Below are positions 40,864 to 49,655 of a DNA stretch of 64,000 nt, one piece after another. Numbering within the stretch: the stretch's first letter is position 1; each line of letters begins with the position of its first letter. The DNA lies in NCBI RefSeq assembly GCF_036038375.1, contig NZ_CP107935.1:9920001-9984000 (forward strand). Reading direction: 5' to 3'. The translations under genes were made by a program, and so were the position numbers. The DNA is from Streptomyces sp. NBC_00414. Lineage in GTDB: Bacteria > Actinomycetota > Actinomycetes > Streptomycetales > Streptomycetaceae. The notes below the pieces were generated by a model. It ran no database searches, was not told where the DNA came from, and worked only from the letters and a program-made list of their open reading frames with translations.

Positions 40864-42873
40864 CTATTCCTGGGGCTGTTCCTGTTCCTGTTCCTGTTCC
40901 TGGCAGTCGTGGCGCATGCCGGGTACGGCGTCGAGCGTGCCGTGGGGCTGCTCGGGCGCGGCGGCGTCGTTCGCCACGACGACCACTTCGTCCTGCGCGT
41001 TCCACACGCGCCGTTCGGTCTTGGCGGGGTTGAGCCGCAGTTCATGACGGTGGCCGGTGTCTGACCGCGGGTCGGTGTGGCGGTAACCGATGGCGCATTC
41101 GCCCCGGTCCCGGGCGGCCGCCACGACGGTCGCGAACGACGCCTCGTACCCCGGCGGTGTGTAGTGGCAGGCCGGGCGCAGATGAACCGAGACGCCGTGT
41201 GCCGCGAACAGTTCCCCGAACACCGCGGCCAGGTGCGGGTTGTGGGAGATCTGTGCCATCAGCAGGCTGGTGAGTTCGCCCCGGACGACGACGTCGGATG
41301 CCGGGCCCAGCGGCGCGAGGGCGCGGTTGCGGTGATCGCCGAGTTCCGCGACCACCGGCATGATCCGGCCCGTCCGAAGTTCCATCTCCCGCAGTATCAG
41401 CAGGGTGACCAGGACCCTGTCGTCGGGATGCCCCGGTCCGTCCACGGCGTCCGCCCCCAGCACGATCACCGTGTCGTATCCGAAGAGGTCCAGGTCCTTG
41501 AGGCTTTCCGGGTGAAGCAGTTCACCGCTTCGGTGGGTGACGGACAGCCGTGCGGCGTCCTCCGGGGAACCGTCGTGGTCCTGGGAGGGAGCCGCCTGTG
41601 TCTCGTCGACGACGACATCGAGTACCGATCCTGGTGCGGCACCGAGGCGAAGCGCCTCCACCAGCAGGGGAGCGCGGCGGTTCCAGCCGAGCAGCAGGAC
41701 CCGTACCGGCCCTAGGCGTTCGGGCTGCGGTACGGCGACCGCGGCCGGGTCGACGCACTCACGGCAGTCGACCGGTGCCTCCGGCGTACTGTCGTGCGCG
41801 ATCACGATGAGCCGCTCTCCGGGGGTGACGACGGTGCCCGGAGCAGGGCAGAGCAGCGGTCGCCCGTCCGGCCGCAGCAGGCCCACCACGCTGGACCGTT
41901 CGAAGCACAGCACCAGATCCCCGAAACGAGGGCCCGTGAGTCCTTGGAGCATGCCTGCCGGCAGGTCCACGAGGTGGAATTCCGCGCCGGAGAAGTCGAG
42001 GAGGTCGCGCAGAACCTCACCCGTCCCGGTGCGCCGCGCGGACTGCACCAGCAGACGCGCCGTCGTCGCGTCCGTCTCCACGATCGTGCCGCGGACGCCT
42101 GCCGCGAGACCTGCGGCGGGCAGATGGCGGCCGTCGCGCACGGCCGCGACGACGGGCGGTCCGGCCTCGTCACCGAGGACCGCTCGCAGGGCCAGCAGGA
42201 TCCGTACGACCTCGCTGTCCGCGTCCGGAGTTTCCGAGGGCAGGACCAGCACGGAACTGGCGGCCCGGGGAGTGACCAGGGTCAGCGTGTCGACGCTGGT
42301 CAGTGAGCCGCTCCTGCAGACCAGCCGGACACCGGAACCGCGCCCCAGCGATGCGGTGAGGGCCTCCTCCATCTCGGCGACGTCCCGGTCGGCCAGGACG
42401 GCGATCACACACCGGCGGCTGGCCCGGGCCGCGACCAGTTCACCCACCACCGTGAACACCTGGTCCGACCAGCCGAGGACAACCGCGTGCTCCTCTTCGA
42501 GCACCATCGAGCGGCCCCGCCGCAACTCGGCCAGCCGCTCACCCAGCCCGGTGGTGATCACCCCCACCAGAGTCGACACGCACAGCAGCGCGACGATCCC
42601 CAGCAGCACCGACAGCGCCATCCGTACGGGCGCACCGGTCGGCGCACCGAGCCGTAACGTCTCCGCACTGGTCCGCCACACGGCTGCCAGCCGCCCCGAC
42701 AGCGAACGCGGTGAGCCGGGATCGGTCCACACCACCAGCGCACTGACGGGTACCACCACCGCCAGACAGGACAACACCAGCCAGCTCACCAGCATCCCCG
42801 TGCTGCGGGCCAGCGTGGTGTCGAACCGGTAGCGCGCCCGGTCCCGTAACGAGGTCGGCCGTTGCCGCTCCAC
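40864..42873 (-). CDS. CASTOR/POLLUX-type ion channel with RCK-like NAD-binding domains
   Basis: 669 residues. Two membrane helices at about 25-48 and 82-105 flank a pore-like segment. Two regulatory Rossmann-type regions follow: the first from about 125 (HAVVLGWSDQVFTVVGELVAA), the second from about 395 (RVLLLGWNRRAPLLVEALRLG). The HAVVLGWS start and the GW motif are characteristic of the bacterial relatives of plant CASTOR/POLLUX (DUF1012) cation channels rather than of TrkA. The C-terminus ends in a Glu-Gln repeat (about 8 residues of QE). It starts at GTG 42873. It is a single-gene unit with 544 bases upstream. Confidence 0.85.
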   Translation of the reverse strand: MERQRPTSLRDRARYRFDTTLARSTGMLVSWLVLSCLAVVVPVSALVVWTDPGSPRSLSGRLAAVWRTSAETLRLGAPTGAPVRMALSVLLGIVALLCVSTLVGVITTGLGERLAELRRGRSMVLEEEHAVVLGWSDQVFTVVGELVAARASRRCVIAVLADRDVAEMEEALTASLGRGSGVRLVCRSGSLTSVDTLTLVTPRAASSVLVLPSETPDADSEVVRILLALRAVLGDEAGPPVVAAVRDGRHLPAAGLAAGVRGTIVETDATTARLLVQSARRTGTGEVLRDLLDFSGAEFHLVDLPAGMLQGLTGPRFGDLVLCFERSSVVGLLRPDGRPLLCPAPGTVVTPGERLIVIAHDSTPEAPVDCRECVDPAAVAVPQPERLGPVRVLLLGWNRRAPLLVEALRLGAAPGSVLDVVVDETQAAPSQDHDGSPEDAARLSVTHRSGELLHPESLKDLDLFGYDTVIVLGADAVDGPGHPDDRVLVTLLILREMELRTGRIMPVVAELGDHRNRALAPLGPASDVVVRGELTSLLMAQISHNPHLAAVFGELFAAHGVSVHLRPACHYTPPGYEASFATVVAAARDRGECAIGYRHTDPRSDTGHRHELRLNPAKTERRVWNAQDEVVVVANDAAAPEQPHGTLDAVPGMRHDCQEQEQEQEQPQE

Positions 42874-43063
42874 TGCGCACCCCTACTTCCCCCGCCCGCC
42901 CGGACGGTGCCGCCGACACACACCAGGGGCACCACCGTCCGCATGCGTAACGGCAGTGCCCGGATCTGCAAGAGTGCTGGCCCGCCGACGAAGACACGCC
43001 GGGACGCGGGACCGTTCATCCTTTCGGGACACGACATGTTTATGCGGCGGCAGGCAGTAGCCC

Positions 43064-43143
43064 TCAGCAGCCGTCAGAACTGTCAGGAGTCGCCAAAGTC
43101 GCCAAAGTCGCCAAAGTCGATAAAGCCGTCAGCAGCCGTCAGA
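43064..43143. repeat. Nonamer array (GTCGCCAAA) flanked by 15-base direct repeats
   Basis: GTCGCCAAA occurs three times exactly and once with two changes (43089-43124). The array is bounded by identical copies of TCAGCAGCCGTCAGA at 43064-43078 and 43129-43143. It lies in the 544-base gap 42874-43417, which holds no supported gene. Confidence 0.85.
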
Positions 43144-43417
43144 GCCACTAGAGGCGCAAGCGGCGTCAGAACCCCGCCGGCGGAGGCCAAGGTCGGGCAG
43201 TGGCCGCGGCTCCTGTGCTCCGGAAGGGACGGGTGACGGGTGATGGGCGGCGAGTGAAGCGCTACCGGCGCGGGCGACGCGCTACCGGCCGGGGGGAGCG
43301 GGGCGTAGGCGCCCGGAGGCCCGGCGCGTTGCCCTATCCTCCCGGGGGCGGCAGGGCGGGCGCCGAGCCTCAGGCACCGGGCCGGTGACGGCAGGCGGAC
43401 GCGAGGACCGCGCAGGG

Positions 43418-43747
43418 TTACGCGCTGGGTGGTGCGGTCTGCTGCACGACCTCGAAGGACCACAGGGTGGACCCGCTCGCCGCCGGCTTGGGCCGCTCGC
43501 CGCCTTCCGCGCCACCGCCCTGGTGAGCCGCTTTCATGCTGCCCTCCATCCACGCGGTGAAGGATTCCTCGTCACGCCACCGCGTGTAGACGAGGTAGCT
43601 GTCGGTGCCTTCGACCGGGCGGAGGAGTTCGAACCACTCGAAGCCGTCGGAGTTCTCGACGGCGCCCGCGCGGGACGCGAACCGCTTCTCCAGGGTCTCC
43701 CGCTGCTCGGCCGGGACGGTCAGGACGTTGATCTTGACTACGCTCAT
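43418..43747 (-). CDS. ABM-domain (antibiotic biosynthesis monooxygenase-like) protein
   Basis: 109 residues. MSVVKINVLTVPAEQRETLEKRFASRAGAVENSDGFEWFELLRPVEGTDSYLVYTRWRDEESFTAWMEG is the ABM dimeric alpha-beta barrel, close to the actinobacterial MhuD/HmoB-like group (heme degradation has been shown for some members). The C-terminus is a disordered SFEVVQQTAPPSA tail. ATG 43747 has AGGATGG upstream. Its upstream region carries a 17-base minisatellite shared with the divergent gene at 43991. Confidence 0.85.
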   Translation of the reverse strand: MSVVKINVLTVPAEQRETLEKRFASRAGAVENSDGFEWFELLRPVEGTDSYLVYTRWRDEESFTAWMEGSMKAAHQGGGAEGGERPKPAASGSTLWSFEVVQQTAPPSA

Positions 43748-43840
43748 GAGGCCATCCTGCCGTGGCTCCGCTCGGCACCGGACGACGGGGTCCCCGTGGT
43801 GGCGGGTATTTTTCCGCGGGTGTCGCCGGCAGCACTGACG

Positions 43841-43915
43841 CGGTGCGAACTCCGGCACGGTGCGAACTCCGCGATGCGAGGTCCGGCACGATGCGAGGTC
43901 CGGCACGGTGCGGGG
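43841..43915. repeat. 17-base minisatellite in a divergent promoter
   Basis: Copies: 43841-43857 (CGGTGCGAACTCCGGCA), 43858-43871 (shortened by three), 43872-43888 and 43889-43905 (both CGATGCGAGGTCCGGCA), then a partial. It lies between the ABM gene (minus) and the gene at 43991 (plus). Confidence 0.88.
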
Positions 43916-43990
43916 ACGCTGCGATCACGGTTCGCGGAGATCGGTGGACTCGCCGCGCCGTCGGACCAAGGTGCGGACAGAATTGTTCGT

Positions 43991-44326
43991 GTGAGCGCAC
44001 ATGATGGACCGGAGAAGACTCCCGACGGACATCACATCGTCGTCGACGGGCGAAAATGGCGGGCCACGGACCCTGCCCTGTCCGAGGACGTCGCAGCCCG
44101 TCTGCGACGGCACCTCATGGCGGCTCGCCGCGCGGTGCGCTCGGCGACCACCGCCAGCGACGCGTCGGCCGAGCGGCTGGCCCGGGCACGCGTGCACCAC
44201 GCGAAGACCGCGCTGGGTGAACGGGGCACACCCTGGTGGGAACAGTCCCAGGACCAGCGCCGTCAGCGGTGGGAGGACCACCTCGCGAAGCTCGACGCGG
44301 ACGCGCCGGACCAGAAGGACAGTTGA
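43991..44326 (+). CDS. Conserved small actinobacterial protein, unknown function
   Basis: 111 residues, soluble and highly charged. HHIVVDGRKWRATDPALSEDVAARLRRHLMAARRAVRSA is followed by ARARVHHAKTALGERGTPWWEQSQDQRRQRWEDHL. Homologues exist widely in Streptomyces; some carry the misleading name biopolymer transporter Tol. The IDGRKWRATDP and KxALGERGxPWWE motifs are the family hallmarks. GTG 43991 has no strong ribosome site. Confidence 0.75.
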   Translation: MSAHDGPEKTPDGHHIVVDGRKWRATDPALSEDVAARLRRHLMAARRAVRSATTASDASAERLARARVHHAKTALGERGTPWWEQSQDQRRQRWEDHLAKLDADAPDQKDS

Positions 44327-44531
44327 CCGACCCCGGGCCCTCTCACCTGCGACGGCGTGCGGGCGCCACCGAACGGCCCCTGCCGGAAGGACCCCTCCCC
44401 GACGGCAGGCGTGCCCAGGGTCACGACGGCCGGACCGGCCTGATCAGTTGAGTGTCAGTGCCTGCCTCTACGGTATGCGTATTGGGACTCGCGGGAGAGA
44501 CTGCGGGGCCTGTTCTGGGGAGGGGTCTGTC

Positions 44532-45980
44532 ATGGCCAGTGGGTCCGCGTCGACGACGTATCTGGAGCTGTCGCAGGAGGACGGTGCTGCGCACAAGTTC
44601 TACGAAGTGGCCGTGGACGGGCTGGTGGTGACGGTGCGGTACGGGCGGATCGGTGCCGCCGGACAGACCCAGACGACGACGTTCCCCACAGCGGACAAGG
44701 CTCGCGCCGCAGCCGCCAAGAAGGTGGGGGAGAAGGTCCGCAAGGGATACGCCCCGGCGATCGCCGGGCAGCGTGCGCCGCGTTCGGTGACCCGGCGTCA
44801 GGTGGCCTCGGCTCCCTCCACCGCGCGGGCTGTGGCACCGGTCCTGTGGCGGTTCCGTACCGGGTCGTCGGCGTTCGGTATCCACGTCGATGACGACCGT
44901 TGCTGGGTCGGCAACCAGGCGGGTGACGTCTTCACCCTGGACCACGACGGTGGTGTCCTGGCCCGATTCAGCCTTCCGGACGGCGTGAAGTGCCTGGTCG
45001 CCGACGACTTCTGGATCTACGCGGGATGTGACGACGGCCGGGTCTACGACCTGTCCTCGAAGCTGCCGTTCGCGGCGTACGACGTGGCGGCGGACGTCGA
45101 CATCTTCTGGCTGGACATCCACGAGGGTGTCCTGAACGTGTCGGACCGTGAGGGCCGGCTGACCGTCATCGACCACGAGGACGAGCATCAGTGGGCGCGC
45201 CGCAGCCAGGGCGAGCACGCCTGGATGGTCCGCGCCGACGACCGCGCCGTCTACCACGGTCACCAGCGCGGGGTGAGCGCGTACGCGCCGGACGGGACCG
45301 GCGAGTTGTGGCACACGCCGACCCGCGGCGGTGTCCTGTTCGGCTGGCAGGAGCAGGACGCCGTGTACGCGGGAACCGCGCACCGCGTGGTCCAGCGGCT
45401 GTCGAAGGCGACCGGCGCGATCGAGGCCACCTATGTCTGCGACAGTGCGGTCTACTCGTGTGCCACCTCGCCCGGCGGCCGGTTCGTCTTCGCCGGGGAC
45501 GCGTCCTCGTCGGTGTACTGCTTCGACCGGGACGGCACCCGACTGTGGAAGCTGGGCACGGGCGGCGGTTCGGCACTGTCGATGCAGTACCGCGACGAGC
45601 GGTTGTACCTGGTGACCACGGACGGCTCGCTGGTGTGCGTGGACGCGAGCGAGGCGGCCATCGCGGCGGCGCAGCAGGGCACGGTGCCCGTCGCCCGGGA
45701 CGTCAAGCTCGCCGAAGCCCTGCCGACCTACGAGCCGGCCACCGCCGTGACCGCACTGGCGAGTGTCTCGCAGGCTCCCGCCGGAGCGATCGTCGTCGAG
45801 TGCGTCCGGACGACCGGCCGCCTGCGTGTCCACGTGGTGTCCGAGGGCTACGACCAGTCGTGGAACGTCCAGTTCCCGCGCACGATACGAGAGCCCGGGG
45901 CCCGCTATGTGGTGGACGCCCTGCACCCGGCGGCCGGCGGCTTCTACCGGGTCCGAGGCGACATCCGCCGCCTGCTGTGA
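44532..45980 (+). CDS. WGR-domain protein fused to a PQQ-like beta-propeller
   Basis: 482 residues. A WGR domain at about 8-75 (KFYEVAVDGLVVTVRYGRIGAAGQTQTTTFPTADKARAAAAKKVGEKVRKGY) precedes a propeller of about seven blades (VLWRFRTGSSAFGIHVDDDR, DVFTLDHDGGVLARFSL, YCFDRDGTRLWKLGTGGGSAL, VCVDASEAAI). WGR domains bind nucleic-acid ends in PARPs and occur in bacterial MolR-type regulators. There is no signal peptide, so it is a cytosolic reader plus scaffold; no catalytic PARP domain is present. ATG 44532 has GGGGAGGGG upstream. A DNA-damage role is only inference. Confidence 0.88.
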   Translation: MASGSASTTYLELSQEDGAAHKFYEVAVDGLVVTVRYGRIGAAGQTQTTTFPTADKARAAAAKKVGEKVRKGYAPAIAGQRAPRSVTRRQVASAPSTARAVAPVLWRFRTGSSAFGIHVDDDRCWVGNQAGDVFTLDHDGGVLARFSLPDGVKCLVADDFWIYAGCDDGRVYDLSSKLPFAAYDVAADVDIFWLDIHEGVLNVSDREGRLTVIDHEDEHQWARRSQGEHAWMVRADDRAVYHGHQRGVSAYAPDGTGELWHTPTRGGVLFGWQEQDAVYAGTAHRVVQRLSKATGAIEATYVCDSAVYSCATSPGGRFVFAGDASSSVYCFDRDGTRLWKLGTGGGSALSMQYRDERLYLVTTDGSLVCVDASEAAIAAAQQGTVPVARDVKLAEALPTYEPATAVTALASVSQAPAGAIVVECVRTTGRLRVHVVSEGYDQSWNVQFPRTIREPGARYVVDALHPAAGGFYRVRGDIRRLL

Positions 45981-45990
45981 CCGCCGCGCC

Positions 45991-46049
45991 TCCCGCACAC
46001 TGCCCGCTGTGACCGACCCGCATCCCGCACACTGCCCGCTGTGACCGAC
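45991..46049. repeat. 27-base direct repeat after the WGR gene
   Basis: Two copies at 45991-46017 and 46023-46049 start TCCCGCACACTGCCCGCTGT and continue identically for seven more bases, with a 32-base period. They lie just behind the WGR gene stop; the unit itself ends like a copy of the gene's last codons (CTGTGACCG). Confidence 0.85.
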
Positions 46050-46201
46050 CGCCGTGCCCTCCGCGTGGACCTTCTGCGCACGGGCCGTGGCAGGCAGTGT
46101 GCCGGGGCGGCCGGATCTCGGGTGTCGGAGGGCGATGAGTCTCGCTGTGGTTGCCAGTCTGTATACCCGACACGCGAGCAACCGCCTTCGAGGAGAGCGT
46201 C

Positions 46202-46780
46202 ATGACCGTCACCTATACCTTCGACGTCTTTTCCAGCCTGGACGGCTTCGGCGCCGCCGGCGGGAACTGGACCGGCTACTGGGGCAAGCAGGGCTCCGAG
46301 CTTCTCGACCACCGCCTCGCCCAGTACGGCGAGGAGCAGCGCATGGTCTTCGGTGCCAACACGTATCGGACGTTCACTCAGATCCTGGCCTCAAGCACCG
46401 AGGAGTCCGAGGTGCACGACCCGTGGGTCACACGGATGCTGAACCTGCCGGCGACGGTGGTGTCGACCACCCTGAAGGGACCTCTCGACTGGGCGGACGC
46501 GAATCTCGCGAGCGGCGATGCCGTCGACGTCGTCGCCCGGCTGAAGGAGGAGTCCGAGGTGCCGTTGCGCTCGCACGGCAGCCTGTCGATGAACCGGGCG
46601 CTGATGGCCGCCGGCCTGGTCGACCGTGTCCAGGTGACGCTCTTTCCTGTGATCACCGGTAAGACCGGCCTGGACCCGATCTTCCAGGGCGCGGCCGACT
46701 TCGACCTTGAGCTGATCGAGCACCGGACGCTCGACGGCCGTATCCAGGAACTCATCTACCGGCCCACCGTGCATGACTGA
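46202..46780 (+). CDS. RibD C-terminal/dihydrofolate reductase-family protein
   Basis: 192 residues. TYTFDVFSSLDGFGA at the start, MVFGANTYRTFTQIL and then SHGSLSMNRALMAAGLVDRVQVTLFPVITGKTGLDPIFQG form the RibD-C fold with its nucleotide-binding region. These proteins in Streptomyces are annotated as dihydrofolate reductase family and likely bind NADPH. The substrate is unknown. ATG 46202 has GGAGAG upstream. Confidence 0.9.
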   Translation: MTVTYTFDVFSSLDGFGAAGGNWTGYWGKQGSELLDHRLAQYGEEQRMVFGANTYRTFTQILASSTEESEVHDPWVTRMLNLPATVVSTTLKGPLDWADANLASGDAVDVVARLKEESEVPLRSHGSLSMNRALMAAGLVDRVQVTLFPVITGKTGLDPIFQGAADFDLELIEHRTLDGRIQELIYRPTVHD

Positions 46781-46817
46781 GCGCGCCCATGCACCCATGC
46801 ACTCATACACTCCGCTC

Positions 46818-47528
46818 CTACGGTTCGACGATGTGCCGCAGATAGGCGTGCGGGTCGGCGAGATAGCGGCGCCAGTGGTCCACGACGCCGAGCTCCTGCC
46901 AGGCGACCCTGCGCAGGCCGTGTTCGCCGACCTCGATGATGTCCGCGCCCGGCAGGGCGGTCAGCAAGGGTGAGTGCGTGGCACAGATGACCTGGCCGCC
47001 CTCCTTGGCCAACCGGTCGATGTGCCCGATCAGTTCGAGGCACGAGGAGAAGGAGAGCGCGGCCTCCGGCTCGTCGAGAACGTAGAGCCCGGTGTGGAGG
47101 AACTTTCCGCGGAACGCCGCGAGAAAGCCTTCGCCGTGGCTGACCGAGTCCGGCGACAGCCCTTCCCTGTCCAGGGCGTCCAGCGCGGTCTCGGCCCGCA
47201 GGAAGAAGCCCTTGCGGGCCGACCAGCTGGTGGCCATCCGGCGCCCGCGCGAGGCCGCGTCGAACTTCATCCGCTCGCCGAGCTCGGACTTGGCACGCGG
47301 GGAGGCGTAGCGCCAGTCGTGGGAGCCGCCGTAGGAGTCCAGGCCGAACCCCTCCGCCAGCGCCTCTACCAGGGTCGACTTCCCCGAGCCGTTCTCACCG
47401 ACCAGGAAGGTCACCGGCGCGGTGAAGCGCAGCCCTTCCTTGAGCAGCTGCCGGACGCAGGGCACGGACCAGGGCCAGGCGTCCTCGTCGTACGAGGAGA
47501 GGTGGGCATACGCACGTTCGACAATCAC
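46818..47528 (-). CDS. AAA-type ATPase (SMC/RecF-like, single-domain)
   Basis: 236 residues. Walker A is FLVGENGSGKST (about 41-52). The ABC-like signature SHGEGF is near residue 128. Walker B is LYVLDEPEAALSFSSCLELIGHI, then VICATHSPLLTALPGADI for the D- and H-loop. This is the compact class found as stand-alone proteins in many bacteria, related to the OLD/RecF ATPases, with no attached nuclease. It starts at GTG 47528. It lies 295 bases downstream of the cyclophilin gene, beyond a terminator. Confidence 0.9.
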   Translation of the reverse strand: MIVERAYAHLSSYDEDAWPWSVPCVRQLLKEGLRFTAPVTFLVGENGSGKSTLVEALAEGFGLDSYGGSHDWRYASPRAKSELGERMKFDAASRGRRMATSWSARKGFFLRAETALDALDREGLSPDSVSHGEGFLAAFRGKFLHTGLYVLDEPEAALSFSSCLELIGHIDRLAKEGGQVICATHSPLLTALPGADIIEVGEHGLRRVAWQELGVVDHWRRYLADPHAYLRHIVEP

Positions 47529-47683
47529 CCGACCAGTGTGGCGCAGGACTCGGACGACGTCCGTGTCCTCAGGTCTTCGTGATCAGCGTCTCTTGCTCGG
47601 CGCTGCCGTGTGTGCGGTCGGTCGTGCAGCCGTTCCCACGAGTGCCGAAGCGGCTGCTCAACGGCCCCGGGCTGAGGGAGGCG

Positions 47684-47716
47684 GGCCGTGCCGCCGAGGA
47701 GCCGGGCGGCACGGCC
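47684..47716. terminator. Terminator hairpin behind the cyclophilin gene
   Basis: GGCCGTGCCGCC (47684-47695) pairs with GGCGGCACGGCC (47705-47716) around a 9-base loop. It lies about 110 bases after the cyclophilin stop and before the ATPase gene on the same strand. Confidence 0.7.
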
Positions 47717-47823
47717 GAAGCGAGAGTCCCGAGGGCGGGATGCGTGCGGGCCCCGGGCGGAACGGGCGCATGCACGGCCCGAACAGCCTGCGCCGAGCCG
47801 GCCCGCCGCCCGGGGCGAAGGCG

Positions 47824-48321
47824 CTACTTCTCGACGACGCCCGAGGAAGCGATCGCGATCTTCGCGCGGGTGGAACCGGAGTGCGAGCCCAGGGACTCGA
47901 TCTGCTTCACCAGGTCCTGACCCTCGACGACCTCGCCGAAGACCACGTGCTTGCCGTCCAGCCACGGCGTGAGCACCGTGGTGATGAAGAACTGCGAGCC
48001 GTTGCTGTTGCGGCCGGAGTTCGCCATGGACAGCAGGAACGGCTTGTCGTGCTTGAGCTTGAAGTTCTCGTCGTCGAACTTGGCGCCGTAGATGCTCTTG
48101 CCGCCGGTGCCGTCGCCACGGGTGAAGTCGCCACCCTGGAGCATGAAGTCCGGGATGACACGGTGGAAGCCCGAGCCCTCGTATCCGTAGCCGTGCTGGC
48201 CGGTGGCCAGCTCGCGGAAGTTCTGCGCCGTCTTGGGGACGACGTCGTCGTACAGGTCGAAGACGATGCGGCCGGCGGCGTCGCCGTCAATGGTGATGTC
48301 GAAGAAGACGTTGGTAGACAT
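47824..48321 (-). CDS. Cyclophilin-type peptidyl-prolyl isomerase
   Basis: 165 residues, the whole cyclophilin fold. FHRVIPDFMLQGGDF contains the catalytic Arg/Phe/Met/Gln residues, and GSQFFITTVLTPWLDGKHVVFGEVVEGQDLV contains Trp and His of the active site. No signal peptide, hence cytosolic. ATG 48321 has AAAGGA upstream. It catalyses cis-trans isomerisation of proline peptide bonds during folding. The nearby quinone reductase gene is divergent. Confidence 0.97.
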   Translation of the reverse strand: MSTNVFFDITIDGDAAGRIVFDLYDDVVPKTAQNFRELATGQHGYGYEGSGFHRVIPDFMLQGGDFTRGDGTGGKSIYGAKFDDENFKLKHDKPFLLSMANSGRNSNGSQFFITTVLTPWLDGKHVVFGEVVEGQDLVKQIESLGSHSGSTRAKIAIASSGVVEK

Positions 48322-48488
48322 AGGGGGATCCTTTCACGGCGTCGCGTACTGTCCGGGAGCCGCCCTGGTTTGTCAGCCATGGAGACCAAATGCCGAGGTC
48401 ACCTCATTGCGACGGTCGCGCCCGGCGAGGTGCCGCGACCGGGGCAGGCGACGGCCCGGACAACCCGAACCATATCTGGAGGATTGAC

Positions 48489-49466
48489 ATGATCGCGTCC
48501 TGGTACGACGAGCAGGGCCCGGCCGCCGAGGTACTGCAGGTCGGCGAACTGCCCGACCCCGTCCCCGGCCCCGGGGAGGTCCGCGTCCGTGTCACCGTCT
48601 CGGGCGTGAATCCCGGCGAGACCAAGAAGCGGCGCGGCTGGCTCGGATCGGCGATGCCCTACCCGCGGGTGATCCCGCACAGCGACGCGGCCGGAGTCGT
48701 CGACGCCGTCGGTGACGGAGTCGAGGGACATCGCGTCGGCCGGCGGGTGTGGGTGTACGGGGCCCAGTCCTACCGTCCTTTCGGCACCGCCGCGCGGTAC
48801 ACCGTCGTCCCCGCCTCACAGGCCGTGCCCCTGCCCGACCACCTCCACGACGACCTCGGGGCGAGCCTGGGCATCCCCGGGATCACCGCGCACCGCACCG
48901 TCTTCGCCGACGGCCCCGTCGACGGCCGGACCGTGCTGGTGCAGGGCGTCCTGGGTGCCGTCGGCTCGGTGGCCGCCCAGCTCGCCCGCTGGGGCGGCGC
49001 CACCGTCGTCGGTACCGTCCGGCGCAAGGCCGACCTGCACCTGGTCGACCCGTCCGTCGCCTCCCACATGATCGCCCTGGACGAAGGCGACCCGGCCGCC
49101 GCGATCCGCTCGTACGCGCCGGACGGCGTGCACCGTGTCATCGAGGTGGCCCTGTCCGACAACGCCGACCTCGACAGCGCCGTGGTCGCCGAGAACGCGG
49201 TGATCGCCGCGTACGCCACCCGCGCGGACCGCCCCGAGATCCCCTTCTGGCCTCTGCTGTTCAGCAACGTCACCCTGCGCATGCTCGGCAGTGACGACTT
49301 CCCTCCGCAGGCCAAACGGCAGGCCGCCCGCGACCTCACCGCCGCGGCCGCGGTGGGCGCCCTGACCGTCGCGACCGGCGCCCGCTACCCGCTGGCCGAC
49401 ATCGCCGACGCCCACGACCACGTGGACGCGGGCGTCCACGGCCGAGTCCTGATCGACGTCCCGTAG
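48489..49466 (+). CDS. Zinc-independent quinone oxidoreductase-like MDR enzyme
   Basis: 325 residues of the medium-chain dehydrogenase/reductase family. The GroES-like domain has PDPVPGPGEVRVRVTVSGVNPGETKKRRG; the Rossmann domain has VLVQGVLGAVGSVAAQLARWGGATVVGTV. There are no zinc-binding cysteines, so it is an NADPH:quinone reductase type. ATG 48489 has GGAGG upstream. It is divergent from the cyclophilin gene with 167 bases between. Substrate unknown. Confidence 0.92.
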   Translation: MIASWYDEQGPAAEVLQVGELPDPVPGPGEVRVRVTVSGVNPGETKKRRGWLGSAMPYPRVIPHSDAAGVVDAVGDGVEGHRVGRRVWVYGAQSYRPFGTAARYTVVPASQAVPLPDHLHDDLGASLGIPGITAHRTVFADGPVDGRTVLVQGVLGAVGSVAAQLARWGGATVVGTVRRKADLHLVDPSVASHMIALDEGDPAAAIRSYAPDGVHRVIEVALSDNADLDSAVVAENAVIAAYATRADRPEIPFWPLLFSNVTLRMLGSDDFPPQAKRQAARDLTAAAAVGALTVATGARYPLADIADAHDHVDAGVHGRVLIDVP

Positions 49467-49655
49467 ACCGGCGCTCCCGCTGCGAGACTGCCGGTGCATC
49501 GCGCCCAGGACCGGACAGACACCGCGGTGCTCCTCGATGAGCGTGCGCAGTTCGGGGACTGGGGCGTGGCCGGTTGCCGTCTGTTCATGGGTGTGCGCAC
49601 GCCCATAGGCTGTGCGACCTTCGCGTTCTGGGGCACTCGTGACTCTGGAGGACTC

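Noticed and set aside
40864..42873. TrkA-type potassium uptake subunit
   Set aside because: The membrane helices and the HAVVLGWS signature point to the CASTOR/POLLUX-like channel family instead.
44532..45980. PARP or DNA ligase-like enzyme
   Set aside because: Only the WGR domain is present; no ADP-ribosyltransferase or ligase motifs follow.
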